A stretch of 64,000 nucleotides of DNA from positions 1-64,000 of the forward strand of contig JASVEC010000044.1 in the NCBI GenBank assembly GCA_030770535.1. The letters are read 5' to 3'. Both the position numbers and the translations under genes were made by a program. Positions 22,760-33,874 of the stretch are shown piece by piece; positions within the stretch are counted from its first letter, which is position 1; each line of letters begins with the position of its first letter. The notes under the pieces are model-generated. The model was not told the origin of the DNA, made no database searches, and was given only the letters and a program-made list of their open reading frames with translations. This DNA comes from Batkoa obscura (taxonomy: Eukaryota > Entomophthoromycota > Entomophthoromycetes > Entomophthorales > Batkoaceae).

Positions 22760-25621
22760 ATGTCACGTATCCCATTGTCAAGTCAAAGTAGGAAAAAGGA
22801 AACAAAGCCTATGACACAAGCAAATGGTCATAGAAGAATTAGTAGCAATCCTCATACTAATCCAGCTTCACCACCATATATATCAAGGCTACCTCAAGCC
22901 TCGCGTAATAGTTTAAACTTAAACAATTTACAATACCCTCTTACATCTTATCCTTCTCAATCAGGTTCTCCAGAAATTAAATCTGTACGTCCTATATATA
23001 ATAAAAGGGCATCCCTACCACCTCCAACTAATGTTTCTCCTCAAGTTCATTCAACGTTTTCATCATTATCCTCAAGTTCACTTAACGTGAAAGGAAATTT
23101 AAGAAGGATCCCAATTGGAACAAGGGTTTACACTTTAGTTGGAAATTATAAGGGTACTTTAAGGTATTTAGGACCAACACGATTTAAAGAAGGCATATGG
23201 GCTGGTATTGAATTAGATTCTATTGGTAGTGGAAAAAACAATGGAAGTATTGATGGGTAACTACTTTTTCATAAATTTAATTTTGTATTTACAAACAATT
23301 TTAGAGTTACTTATTTTACTTGCCCAGAGAATAGTGGTATATTCATTGATTATCGAAAGATTGCACCTTTAGTTGAAACATCCAATTTGGGTCCATTGAT
23401 AGAAAACAATTATGAACCAAAGGATCCAACTTCACTTAGTCAAAAACTTTGCAACCTTGAAAACCCTGAACTTTCTCCAATTAATAAAAAAGAGCCAGGC
23501 CATACTAAAAATTTAAGTCGAACTGACTCCCTTAACTCTTCGCTTTCAAATGAAACTCCAATTGATGCTAATGGAACTAGCTCTGACCACACGGTAATTA
23601 ATTAGCCAAAATTTTGTATTACATTTTTAATCAAGTATGGTTAGGTGAATAACTTAAGATCGAAGCTGACATTAGTACAAAAACAAAATAACTTATTAGC
23701 GTTGAAATTAAAAAAGAGACAGGCTAATTTAGAAGTAGTACAATTCATCAAAAAAGAGTTTATAGAAAAAGCTAGAGAAAAGGCACAATCAACTCAAAGT
23801 CCAACTAAATCTGGTCAACTAAACCATGCTACACTTTTAAAATCAATATCCGAAAAAGATAACAAAATTTTACAGCTCACTCAAAAGTTACAAAAGAATG
23901 AGATAGATTTAGATATTATAAATAAGGAATTAGAAGGTTACAAACTAAACGGCCCTAGAAAACCTGAGGATGCGAAGGAACTTGAGAATTTATACAGCAA
24001 TACTCTTAAGGTTGACACATTAGAGCAAGAGATTAAAGATTTACGACACCAAGTCCTTGAGAAAGAGTCTTTAATTAAAGATTTAAAGGAACAATTAGAA
24101 ACCAGTCAAAATCTTTTAACAGAAGAGCAAAGCTTTAATATGAATGAAAACGATGATGGTATCTCCAGTGAGCTTGAAGCTTTAAAGAAGAAGTACAAGA
24201 AGGAAATTGATGAAATGAATGATAAATTAAATGAAGAAAGTGTTAAATCAGCTTCAAATTCTAAAAAGTATAGTGAATTGGAAGTAATTAATCAGAAATT
24301 AAGAGATGAATTGGATCAAGCACAGAAAGAAGCAATTCAACTTAAAGAACGATTAAGAAGCTACCAAGATCAAATTGATTCATTACACATCCAGCTTGAA
24401 AAGTACGAAAATGATCACAAAACGGAGCTTGAAAAAGATCGACAGCTTGTTAAAGAATTAGAATCAGAAAATAAAACGCTCAAAGAACAAATAGAAGAAT
24501 TAAATATTTCACTTGAGAGGTATAAAGAAAGTGACGAAAGTCAAGCAAACGAATCTGATGAAGATTATGAAGACGATGAGGAATCCGAATCCGATGAAGA
24601 TGATTCAAGGCCAGATATAGATGCATTAATGAGAGAGAATGATATGTTGAGGTCTCAGAATGAAGTCTTAAAGGAGACTTTAGAGCGTAATAAATCCGAT
24701 TCGCTATATGGATTTGAGGATTCAGTTCAATTGGAAGTACCTAAAGAGGATAGAGCGCAAGAAGTAGCCGATCTACAAAACAGGATCCGTGTTCTAGAAG
24801 ATGAAAATCAAAGGCTAATTGAAGTATCTGAAAAAACTAAATTCGATTTAGAAAAAGGAGGAAAGGATTTAGATGAAAATACGAAAGAAATTTTAATGCT
24901 AAGAAATATGAAAGAAATAATGCAAGCAAAAGAACAAACATTGAATAAACAATTAGAGGGCTTAGTTTCAGAAAAAGATGAGCTTATTGATAAAATCGAT
25001 CAATCTGAGTTAGAATTCCAAAAGGTTTACAATGAATTAGAACAAAAGAAAAATGAAGTCGTCAAGCTTAAAAAAGAGATGGATTTCCAATCTGAGAGGG
25101 CTGAATCATACAAGAAGGCTTTAAAAGATGCTGCATCAGAGAATCAAGATAAAGAGGATTACTATCGAACAATTTTGATGTATGAGGAGAAATATAGGGA
25201 TCTACAAAATGAAAATGATAATCTATTGACCAGGATAGAAAATAAAGAAAATCAAATAAGGGCGCTTGAGCTTGATTTGGAAGAAAGTATTAAATTGAAT
25301 GAAGAGTATGAGAGAGAATTCAATCAAATAATAGGCCAAGAAGAAGAGCACAATTATGAAGAAAGCAATCATGTTGCTAACGAATCAAAGAATATAGACT
25401 ATGATTCTAATATATTTGAAATGGATGATTCTGTTTTCTGTACCTCGTGTGGCCAGCGTGATCATGATATCCTAACCTGTCCTAATGAACCTCAAAGTTT
25501 TGGAAACGATTTTAATATTATGGAAGATCCAGCTAGCTCAGGTTTACTAGATGAGCTTCATATTCCTTCCGCCAACAGAACATCTAGTGAAGCAGATTCT
25601 GGCGACTTTGAATTGTTTTAA
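22760..25621 (+). CDS. CAP-Gly microtubule plus-end protein, CLIP-170/Tip1/Bik1-like
   Basis: Three exons (22760-23256, 23305-23593, 23645-25621) give 920 residues. A Ser/Pro-rich basic N-terminus precedes one CAP-Gly domain at about residues 115-185 (IGTRVYTLVG, GIWAGIEL, then GSGKNNGSIDG across the first intron and VTYFTC). This domain binds tubulin or EB1 C-terminal tails. A very long coiled coil fills about 265-840, interrupted by an acidic Asp/Glu/Ser run near 560-585. A CCHC zinc knuckle (CTSCGQRDHDILTC, about 860-873) lies near the C-terminus, as in CLIP-170 and fission-yeast Tip1. That order is diagnostic of the CLIP family: a dimeric protein that rides growing microtubule ends. The N-terminal Ser/Arg-rich part is a likely phosphorylation region. 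Confidence 0.93.
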
Positions 25622-26132
25622 ATAATACTGCTAATTATTAATAACTTTAATGTTTAGATTTTACTGCAAATTTCTGTAATATTTTAGTAAGAAAATGTAT
25701 TAATATATTTGGATGTTCTATTCTTTTTCATCATTAAATAATTCATCCTTGTGCTATTTTTACTAAAGTCTATTTATGTGTAGCTTTATTTTGTTTTATT
25801 AGTAATAGTTTATATACACATTCATTGCTTTATTTTTTTTAATGTCAAGAGTACATCATTTTATAAGTTAAGCGCTTTTAGAATAATTGAAAAAATTTCT
25901 CATTTAATACTTATAAAAATTATGTTAGATTGTTTGTTACGTTTCAGTATACCATTCATTTAAATATGCTTTTTACTTTTTTTCACCTGAATTTAGGGAT
26001 TATATTAATCCTGTATTTTTAAATTCAGGTAAAAAAATAGCGACAAATTTGAATGAGAGTGTCTGAAATGTAACAAATTTGATAAACTGTATACATCTAT
26101 TTTAAATTTAAATCTATTTATTTCAATCTAAT
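25622..26132. other. spacer between convergent genes
   Basis: Shared 3' flank of the CLIP-like gene (plus) and the CX9C gene (minus). It is AT-rich with poly-T and poly-A runs and contains one hairpin (25985-26030). No gene seen. Confidence 0.6.
25985..26030. repeat. hairpin between convergent genes
   Basis: ACCTGAATTTA and its exact reverse complement TAAATTCAGGT are separated by 24 bases containing a second small palindrome (GGATTA/TTAATCC). T-runs and A-runs flank it. It could be a minimal MITE or an RNA 3'-end structure serving both genes; function is not established. Confidence 0.5.
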
Positions 26133-26623
26133 TTAAATTGGTAAAAACCCTTTCAAACTTTCTAATTGCTCTTTAGTAGCTAAAGCCTCTAACTCCTTTT
26201 TACTCTTTTCCATAATTCTTACTGACAAATTATTTAAACACTGATTAAGTCCTTTTGCTAATGCAGTGCAGTCCTTATTACCGCTTGATAAACATTGAGA
26301 ATATTTTTTAAAGTCTTCTGGACAACTTGCTTGATTTGTACAATCTCTCAATCCTTTTATTTTAGATTGGCAGTCGACACTGGCGCCATGATTACTGGTT
26401 GCTATACATTGCTCCAACTCAGCTATAATAATTTAAATAAAATTAAAAAGAGAATTAAAAATGGCTTACTTATATGTCCAGAACAAGATGTATAAATGCT
26501 ATTATATTCAGGTATACTTTCTCTTACTCTTAAATTGACCTGGTCAAATAAATCTTTTGCTTCTTTGATTTTGGCTTCATACGCTTGTTTATCCATTTCT
26601 TTAAGAAATAAATTTCTTTTCAT
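26133..26623 (-). CDS. quadruple CX9C (double CHCH) protein, probably mitochondrial intermembrane space
   Basis: Two exons (26470-26623 and 26133-26422) joined by a 47-bp intron give 147 residues, or 138 if translation starts at the second Met (MDKQAYEAK). Four Cys-x9-Cys pairs are visible in order: CSGHITELEQC, CQSKIKGLRDC, CPEDFKKYSQC and CTALAKGLNQC. Each twin pair forms a disulphide-locked helical hairpin that is imported and oxidised by Mia40. Four such motifs is the pattern of the complex I subunit NDUFA8, but the residues around the cysteines do not match it convincingly, so identity stays open. There is no N-terminal presequence, as usual for Mia40 clients. Confidence 0.75.
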
Positions 26624-27656
26624 AAATTGAGATTTTAAATTACCTCATTTCTTAAATGCAATTGATGTAATCTAGTAATTTGCATTTAAATATTTGTTGT
26701 TTTTGCAGTTTACTTTTTTTGATGAGTATAACAATTATACCTTTTTTTATCTCCTTAGATTCATATCAATTTTTTTAAACTCTGAATTAAAAACAGTAAA
26801 AGATATCTAACTGTAAGCTGCTCTATTATGAGTTGGGACTTGTTTAATAAAATTTCAATTACATGAGATTTTTTATTGAATGTTTCAGATTATAATGAAA
26901 AATTGATATTATAGCCATAAAAGAATATTAGTTATTTACATAGATTTTTAAAATCTATACTTAGTAATAAAATAAACTTGGGTTATTTAAAATAAAAACC
27001 ACTTAGATGACGGATCATTGAAACGATTAGCTTCATAGCTACAATATTACTCTATGCGCTATTAAATTGACTCTGATAGACAATCAGATAGACATGATAG
27101 ATTATCAATTCTCCTTCTTATAAAGTAATACCTTCTGACAGCAAATGACTAAGCGGTTTCATTAGTTAAAATTTAAGTTGATACCTGTCAGAGTCAATTT
27201 AATAACACATAGTGTAATATATGAAAATTGCTAGTGCTATTACTGCTGTTTATTGTTAACGAGAGGATAGAGATTTCAAATATAAATTATTTGCATTACT
27301 ATATGCTAATTTAAGTATCAATAATATGCATAGATATTTTTTTAAAAGCTTTACACAATATTTAAGTATAATCGTTAAAGTGGGCTTATAAAAACTTAGC
27401 TATAAGAAGCATGTAGTATGGTATTAAGAGCTTCGAGACACCAGTAAATATAAATTCAGCATATTTGAACTCAACAAATGGTTCTTTATTCTTGTATTTT
27501 TAGATATTTTAAATTTATTTTTCAGCAATGACATCATATACAACACATAACTAAAAAAAATCCCAATAATAATGATCCTTTAACTTTATCGTCACAGCTA
27601 TTTTTAAAAGATTCTCATTTTAACAAACTCAAAGGTATTCATAACTTTAGGTCTAA
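26624..27656. other. spacer with one MITE-like element
   Basis: Shared upstream region of the minus-strand CX9C gene and plus-strand DSN1. It contains the inverted-repeat element at 27050-27214. Nothing else was recognised. Confidence 0.6.
27050..27214. mobile_element. MITE family B
   Basis: 165 bp with about 30-bp imperfect inverted ends. The left end runs from CTCTATGCGCTATTAAATTG and the right end reads back as CACTATGTGTTATTAAATTG, with both continuing ACTCTGA. It is flanked by TA on each side. The sequence is unrelated to MITE family A. No coding capacity. Confidence 0.75.
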
Positions 27657-28964
27657 ATGGGGAAACGTAAATCAATATCAAAACCACTTTCAAGTAAATA
27701 TCATCACGTAAATTAACTTTAACTTATTATTTATAAGGTTCCACTAACGAGATTCATGCTTCTCCTATTAATGAAGACTTGAAGCGTAATTCTCAACAAA
27801 ATAAAATCCCAAATGAAAGTGAAAAAGAAACGACTGAAAAAACAATAGAACCCAAGAGAGTTAAAATATCAAACAATCCTAAAGTAAAAGAGTATTTTAT
27901 AAACAATTTTATATAATCTAAAAAATAAAGGTGATTGAAGATAAATTGAATGAAATAAAGCCAATCGAGAATGAAACATCTCCCAAATTTCAACCAGAAT
28001 TGAATAGTAGAGATATTCGAAGAAGAACTACTTTTGTAACTCGTGGTAAAAGAGCAACTGCTATGGGACCGGGAAAGTTTGGTATAAAATATAAATATAG
28101 TTAGAATTATTATTTATTCAAACTTTAGGCTACCCACATCATGCGACAGAAATAAGCAAATTTTATCAATTTATTTCTCCAGAAATTCCGCCTCCTCAAC
28201 GCTTTAAGCAACTTGTAGCGTGGTGCATCAAGCGCCATTTAGGAAAGCAAGTATCAAGGTTTACTAAAGCCAATGAGGTTACTAATGTAGTAGAAAAGAA
28301 ACTTCTTTATGCAATAATTAATGGACAACTTGATTTATCTTGGTATAATCGACCAGTAATTTGTATATTAAAAACATAATTCAGGCTAATATAGTATAGT
28401 TATTTGAAGGCGAGAAGGAACAGGATCGCTCCCTTTTACATCCGCAAAATATAAAAAATTCCGAGAAAAAAGAAAAGCTATTAGCTGAAATTGAAGCGTA
28501 ACCTCTAGCCATATTTGTATTGTTATAGTAATACTAATATTAATATTTTATTTAGACTAGAAGAAGAAAATAGCTTATGGTCCAAAAGTTTAGAGAAAAG
28601 CAATCAATATTTTTCAAAAAAGAAACAAGAATATGAAAATGGAGAACATTCAGTCATGAAAATAGTTAAATCTGTTAAAAACGAAGTGATTGGATTGGAT
28701 TCGCTAATTGATTCAACATCACTCGAAGCTATGGCACAAACTATAGATACACTTAATAACATTGAATGGAAAGCAGATGCTCTACATGATGCACTTAATA
28801 GCCTTGAACAGCAATCTAGTTTGGTCACCGATGAATGCTCAAATGTCCTTTCAAAAATAGCTGTAACAGCTGAGTTGGAAGCCTCTAGAAATTTACCTGT
28901 AGACCCTGCTTTCTTATTGATGGGACTTTCTAAAATTAGTAGGAACAACGTTAAAGAAGATTAG
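27657..28964 (+). CDS. DSN1: kinetochore protein DSN1/Mis13 (Mis12 complex)
   Basis: Six exons (27657-27693, 27738-27883, 27931-28081, 28129-28355, 28400-28497, 28556-28964), all joining in phase, give 355 residues. A disordered Lys/Glu-rich N-terminus ends in RDIRRRTTFVTRGKRATAMG, the basic Ser/Thr/Arg segment of Mis13/DSN1 that is the Aurora B-regulated inner-centromere-binding site in other species. Next come the family core GYPHHATEISKFYQFISPEI, then PPPQRFKQLVAWCIKRHLG and LDLSWYNRP. Helical coiled-coil segments run to the C-terminus. DSN1 forms the MIND/Mis12 complex that links CENP-C/CENP-T to Ndc80. Identification rests on the core motif; the first exon is short and less certain. Confidence 0.88.
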
Positions 28965-29203
28965 GTCAAGTAAGCCAAATTAAAGTTGGTCTTGGGTCTA
29001 TATTCAGGACAATTAAAAATCTTCAAGAATGAGGTGTGAACTGAACTACTATTAATGTTAACATTTATGAATTACTAATAAATTATAATAATGATTTTAC
29101 TTATTTTTAAGATTTTATTATTCTTTAATCTAGCCAATCATTCTTAGTCCTGGATGAGGATATAAAATTCAAGTTTTAAAATTGGGTTCAATTGTTTTTT
29201 AAA

Positions 29204-31424
29204 ATGAGCAACCTAAGTAAGCTATTGATATTTTATGGAAGCGAGACTGGAAATTCAGAGGCTATAGCTAGACAACTAGGATTGGAAGCAAAATCAAGAA
29301 TAACTAGTACCAAATTCGACTCAGAAATTGAAGTAAATGAATTGAACACATTTACAAAGCATATAAACAATTCTACCGAAACTATTTGTATTATAATATG
29401 TTCTTCAACAGGGGACGGGGAGCCCCCTGAAAATGCTTTGAAATTTGACGAATATTTGGAAAATAGTATAAACTCCGAAAAAGTATTAAGTAATTTACAC
29501 TTTATTTTACTGGGAATGGGGGATAAAACTTATGACCTTACCTTTGGATTATTCCCAATAAAGATTTATAACTCTTTACTAAGATTAGGCGCAAAGCCTT
29601 TGATGCCTCTTTCAATTACAGATGATGATGAAGGCACTGATATCGTTTTCGAACCTTGGAATTTAGATTTATGGACTGTATTGAATAAGTTTTATGGAAA
29701 AAACAAGACTATAAACAGCATTAATACTAAAGAAGTCAGTCTACTTAATGGCGATCTCAACTATAAAGCTAATGGCGTGAATGAAGATAGTAAAACAACC
29801 CATGGTAACGCTAAACTAGAAGAGACCAATCTAAGTACCAATGAGCCGGAATTTTCTAATGTTACTTTACCAGCCAATTATGAGCAAGAAATTGTGATTG
29901 ATATTGAAACCTTAAAAATGTTAAAAGAGTTGAAATTACTACCAAAAATACCAATAGAAGTATGTCAATTTAGTTTTATTAAAAATAGAGAAAATGTCAA
30001 TATTAATAAAGATGAAGCTTTAAAGAAGCTTCATAGTGGCCTTTTCCAAGGAAAAGCAGTTAGAGTTTCAAGTTTATCCTCATCAAAAGCTGTAAAGAGG
30101 ATCCTAGAATTAGAAGTAGAAATACCAAGAGATGATATTTACTACCAACCTGGTGATGCATTTGGTATTATTCAACCTAATAATCCAATTCTCGTAAACA
30201 AATTAGTTGAAAGATTAAATTTAACCTCAATCCAATATGATACATTGACTTTATCAGCTATAAATGGACAACTACCTTCCCATCTCCAACCATTTTCAGA
30301 ATACACTACAACTATCCATCAATTAATTTCTTACAGCATGGACTTAACGACTTTACCTAAAAAAGCATTATTTAGACTCTTATCTCAATATTGTACAGAT
30401 CCGATTGAAAGTGCTTGTTTAGATGCATTAAGTAGCAAGCAAGGTGGCGATATATTTAACTCATTAAGAGAACAATCTCCCAATTTATTAGAAATTTTAA
30501 ATATCTTCCCAAGCTGCCAGCCACCTTTAAATCGCTTACTTGATATAACTCCTGCTATACAACCTAGATATTACTCCGTTACAACAACGCCATTAAACTC
30601 ACCACATAAAGTGGAGTTTATTTTCAATGTAGTACAGTACCATACACCAACTCACAATCAATTACGACATGGTTTATTTACTTCATTTATAGATCGTGAA
30701 TCTGATTTAGTACCAGAGTTTAGTAGCAAAAGAGATTTAAAGATACCACTAGAAATGTTCTTAAAACCAAGTACATTGAATAGCTTCCATCTTCCAACAA
30801 ATCGTCAGACTCCTTTGATTTTGGTTGGGCCTGGAACCGGCTTAGCTCCCCTGTTGAGTTTCTTACGCCATCGTCGAGAACAAAGAAGAATGTTGCGTAA
30901 ATCTGGCACTTTAGGGATTTCAGTAACCCAAGAATTAAACTCCAAGTTTGGCAAGATATGGACAGTTTTTGGAACTAGAACAGAAAGCGATGATTATTTC
31001 AAAGAGGAGGAGTTGCTTCAAATGAAGCAAGATGAGACCATTGATCGACTCGATGTTACCTTTTCAAGAGATATTGAAAACTCATTTACTTTAGTTGGAG
31101 ACAAAAAGATACCTTCAAATTGTAAATATGTTCAAGATGCTCTTTTAAATAATCCAAGATGGACTATTTGAGTTGATGTATTCTAATCAAGCTAGTTTTT
31201 ACCTTTGTGGGGATGCATCCAAAATGGCTAAAGATGTAAATGATACTTTAGCTAATATTCTTTTAAGTAACGGAGCTAAATTCGATCCACCTTTAACTAC
31301 TATAAAAGAAGCACAAGCTATACTTTTAAAATGGACTAAAGAAGGCAGAATTAAACGAGATCTCGTAAGTTTTTATAACATATTTTCTATAAATTATTAA
31401 TAATCGTGTTTTTTATAGTGGTAA
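29204..31424 (+). CDS. TAH18: NADPH-dependent diflavin oxidoreductase (TAH18/NDOR1), one apparent frame break
   Basis: The enzyme passes electrons from NADPH through FAD and FMN to Dre2 for cytosolic iron-sulphur assembly. The N-terminal flavodoxin domain has FYGSETGNSEAIARQLG, SSTGDGEPPEN and GMGDKTYDLTF. The FAD domain has YQPGDAFGI and RYYSVTTTP. The NADP domain has GPGTGLAPLLSFLRHRR and FYLCGDASKMAKDV. At 31166-31171 the frame runs into TGA (ATT TGA) and continues one base over as GAG TTG ATG; one base fewer in the TTT run would keep it open. That may be an assembly error, a true mutation or a +1 recoding site. The last intron (31365-31418) leaves a final exon coding only TGG TAA. This supplies the terminal Trp typical of diflavin reductases. 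Total about 721 residues. An in-frame ATG lies 12 bases upstream; MSNLSK is preferred. Confidence 0.9.
31365..31418 (+). other. terminal intron of TAH18 leaving a one-codon exon
   Basis: GTAAGT...TTTTATAG joins ...RIKRDL to TGG TAA. Without splicing the frame would read on into unrelated residues. With splicing the protein ends RDLW, matching the family's C-terminal aromatic residue that covers the flavin ring. Confidence 0.72.
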
Positions 31425-31992
31425 ACTACTAAATGGATGAGTTCAGTGTAGTAAAGCTGTCTTGCTTGCCTTTTCGATAGAAATAAATATTGTCTAGAGA
31501 TAAAATTATCAATAACATCACATTTACATGTAGTTTATTTTATAAAACAATTTTTTTAAACATTAGAATGTATACTATAGGCTGTATGGATGAATTTAAA
31601 GATGAGTCTAATTTTATTTTTTACTTTATAAGTAGTGAATGTATACATATACAGTCATTATGTCAATACATTTGCTAAACCAATCTATTATCATTTGAAT
31701 ACTGGTATTTATGATATCAAATATATTATGCTCTAATATTTTTAATTGATAAATGAACTTTAACGCCGCCATTAGTAAATAATGACTTGTTTACTTAGGA
31801 TTAAATGAAGTTATAAGTTATATTAAGTATACTTAAAATCACTCAAGTTAACCATATTACTTTATTTCTAACCTTTCTAAGCTATGCAATATAGTAATCT
31901 TCAATCATATAAGACAAAGTTTATTTTTAAAAATAGTTAAACTCCTAAATAACAAAAATAATAAACAATTGTATCATCAATAATTTTTTATA
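31425..31992. other. spacer between convergent genes
   Basis: 568 bp of AT-rich sequence between TAH18 and the first Gln/Cys-rich gene. Only a short, non-conserved open frame occurs here; nothing is supported. Confidence 0.6.
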
Positions 31993-32736
31993 TTAGATTC
32001 CAAAGTGGGAGTTTTGAGACCAGATAGGATTGAAAGGAGAGTTTTGACTTAAAGGACTTTGAGTAAAGTTTTGATTTTGGAAAGGAGAAATTTGCCCAAA
32101 GATCCCTCCTTGGTTTAATCCACCACCACAACAAGCAGCAGGTTGACCACAAAAAGCGTGATTTGATTGATGGCATTCACAGTTTATGGTACAATGACAT
32201 GGTGAATTTTTACAGCAGGCACATCCAGCGACTTGAGAAAATTGACAAGGAGCTTTACCATCGGTAGAGCAGCAATTTACTTGACCCTGGAATTTGTGAA
32301 GAATGTGCTGGGCACGGTGTAAAGAGTTATGAAGTTTTTCATTGTATTGGATGAATTGATCTGGGGCTAAGAATTGCTTACCATCTTTGGAAATGTTATA
32401 AGCTTGTTCAATAAAATTTACAAGCTCAAAGGCATGTTGTTCGTTTCTCTGATTTTCTTGATCTAACATTTGATTTTGTGCCATTTGGGAACGTTGTTGA
32501 ATTTTTTGTACAATCAATTGTACCAATTGACGTGTCTTTTGGCATAAGTGTACTAATTGCTCACTTCCTAATGGATTTGGACCATACGTTTTTGCTTGTT
32601 GAGTAATTTTACAAGCTTCATTTAAAATCTGATCAACATTATAGATAACAGGAGCTACTTCATTAAAGCTATTGTTTAATGGTGGAATAGGAGATTGAGT
32701 ATTTAAAAGATTTATTGGGGAAATTTGTCCAAACAT
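31993..32736 (-). CDS. Gln/Cys-rich FGQ-repeat protein, paralogue 1 (unknown function)
   Basis: A single uninterrupted frame of 247 residues. After MFGQISPIN, a helical Gln-rich domain (about residues 30-155, VDQILNEACKITQQAK then LCQKTRQLVQLIV) leads to a dense cysteine cluster (about 155-205: CCSTDGKAPC, CACCKNSPCHC, CECHQ, then AACCGGG). A tail of QISPF/SQNSPF repeats follows. No signal peptide or membrane segment is visible. The gene at 34467-35147 is a clear relative: both share the N-terminal pattern, the spacing of a GPNP/GQNP block, an LCQ/QCQ-x2-RQ helix and SPF tails. The cysteine cluster could bind metal. I recognise no named family. Confidence 0.78.
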   Translation of the reverse strand: MFGQISPINLLNTQSPIPPLNNSFNEVAPVIYNVDQILNEACKITQQAKTYGPNPLGSEQLVHLCQKTRQLVQLIVQKIQQRSQMAQNQMLDQENQRNEQHAFELVNFIEQAYNISKDGKQFLAPDQFIQYNEKLHNSLHRAQHILHKFQGQVNCCSTDGKAPCQFSQVAGCACCKNSPCHCTINCECHQSNHAFCGQPAACCGGGLNQGGIFGQISPFQNQNFTQSPLSQNSPFNPIWSQNSHFGI

Positions 32737-33303
32737 TTTACTACCTTAAATATCTCTTTATTTTTGTTTTTATATTATTGATTTTTAAGGATAGCTTTTG
32801 TAAATTTTCAATGAGACAAATAAGCTATTGCTGACGTAAATTATCATCCCTTTATTATTCAGGTTATAAGCATAATATTTAACCAACAAAAGCTATTTTA
32901 GATCATCTCTATTAATTATTATATCCAAGTAATAAATATCCCTCAATTCAATATTGAGTGAACTGTTCCATTTATTTGGTAATAATATCATTGGAACAAT
33001 ATCAGATTGATCTTTTAATGAAATCTAAAAACACGTATTCAATTATTCAATTATTCATTATCTTATTATCTTATTACTAAGGATTATTTTATATATCCAA
33101 TGGTTCAATAAATTAATAAAACGTGTTAAACTTTTATCTTGATTGTAGTATAAAATAATATATCAGTGTATGCAAGCTTGATTTGCTTTACTTAACAATG
33201 TACCAATACTTATTTACTTTATACAACTTATTAATAATAATATCATTATTATATTGCATTCTAGATAAGACATTAACAGCATGAAAAGAGATAGTTTTGT
33301 ATA

Positions 33304-33495
33304 CAGCTATTAAAAAATGGAAGTGGGGAGCTTCAGGAGTACTTTTAGCAATAATATTTTAAAAAAGTACGCAAAAAACTAAAAGTTATCAGCTTTAATT
33401 AAATTCGTATTAAACTTTTGTAAATAAAAAACACTTTTAAAACATTTTTGCTGAAAGTGTTCCTAAAACTTCCACTTCATTTTTTTTAATAGCTG
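33304..33495. mobile_element. MITE family C
   Basis: 192 bp with about 45-bp imperfect inverted ends: CAGCTATTAAAAAATGGAAG at the left, and CAGCTATTAAAAAAAATGAA read back from the right. Both arms run on to an ACTTTTAGCAA/ACTTTCAGCAA block. Flanked by TA on each side. No coding capacity. Confidence 0.78.
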
Positions 33496-33526
33496 TATTT
33501 TTAAAACAATTTTAAAATATTATATA

Positions 33527-33624
33527 GGAATGTTGTATTTGTTTAAGAAATTTATTAATAATTTTTCCTTTTTACATAGTGTTTAAAAAATAGAAAAAGT
33601 GGTGAAACAAAAAAACACCTCCAA
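33527..33624 (+). mobile_element. MITE family A, copy 4
   Basis: About 98 bp starting GGAATGTTGTATTTG and ending AAACACCTCCAA, flanked by TA. It lies only 31 bp from the family C element and is more diverged than most copies. Confidence 0.75.
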
Positions 33625-33772
33625 TATATATTTTTTAAAAGTTATTTTACATGAAAGGATGAAAACAATCGCAGGCTACGAATTTGTGATGAAAAATGTT
33701 ATACTTTTTTGAATGTCGTCTGATAACAGAAGTATGATATTTTTTTTAACTATAAGTACATAAATATTGATA

Positions 33773-33874
33773 CGGGGATGTATTTTTGTGTTTAAAAATT
33801 TTACTAACAATTTTTCCGTTCAAGCAGCGCTTGAAAGGTAAAAAAAAGTGATGAAGCCAAAAAAAAACATCCCC
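33773..33874 (+). mobile_element. MITE family A, copy 5
   Basis: 102 bp with good inverted ends (CGGGGATGTATTTTTG and AAAACATCCCCA), flanked by TA on each side. Core TTTTACTAACAATTTTTCCG and GTGATGAAGCC. Confidence 0.85.

Noticed and set aside
31490-31678. Short plus-strand frame after TAH18
   Set aside because: 62 codons of low-information, AT-driven sequence with no family resemblance and no intron logic linking it to TAH18.
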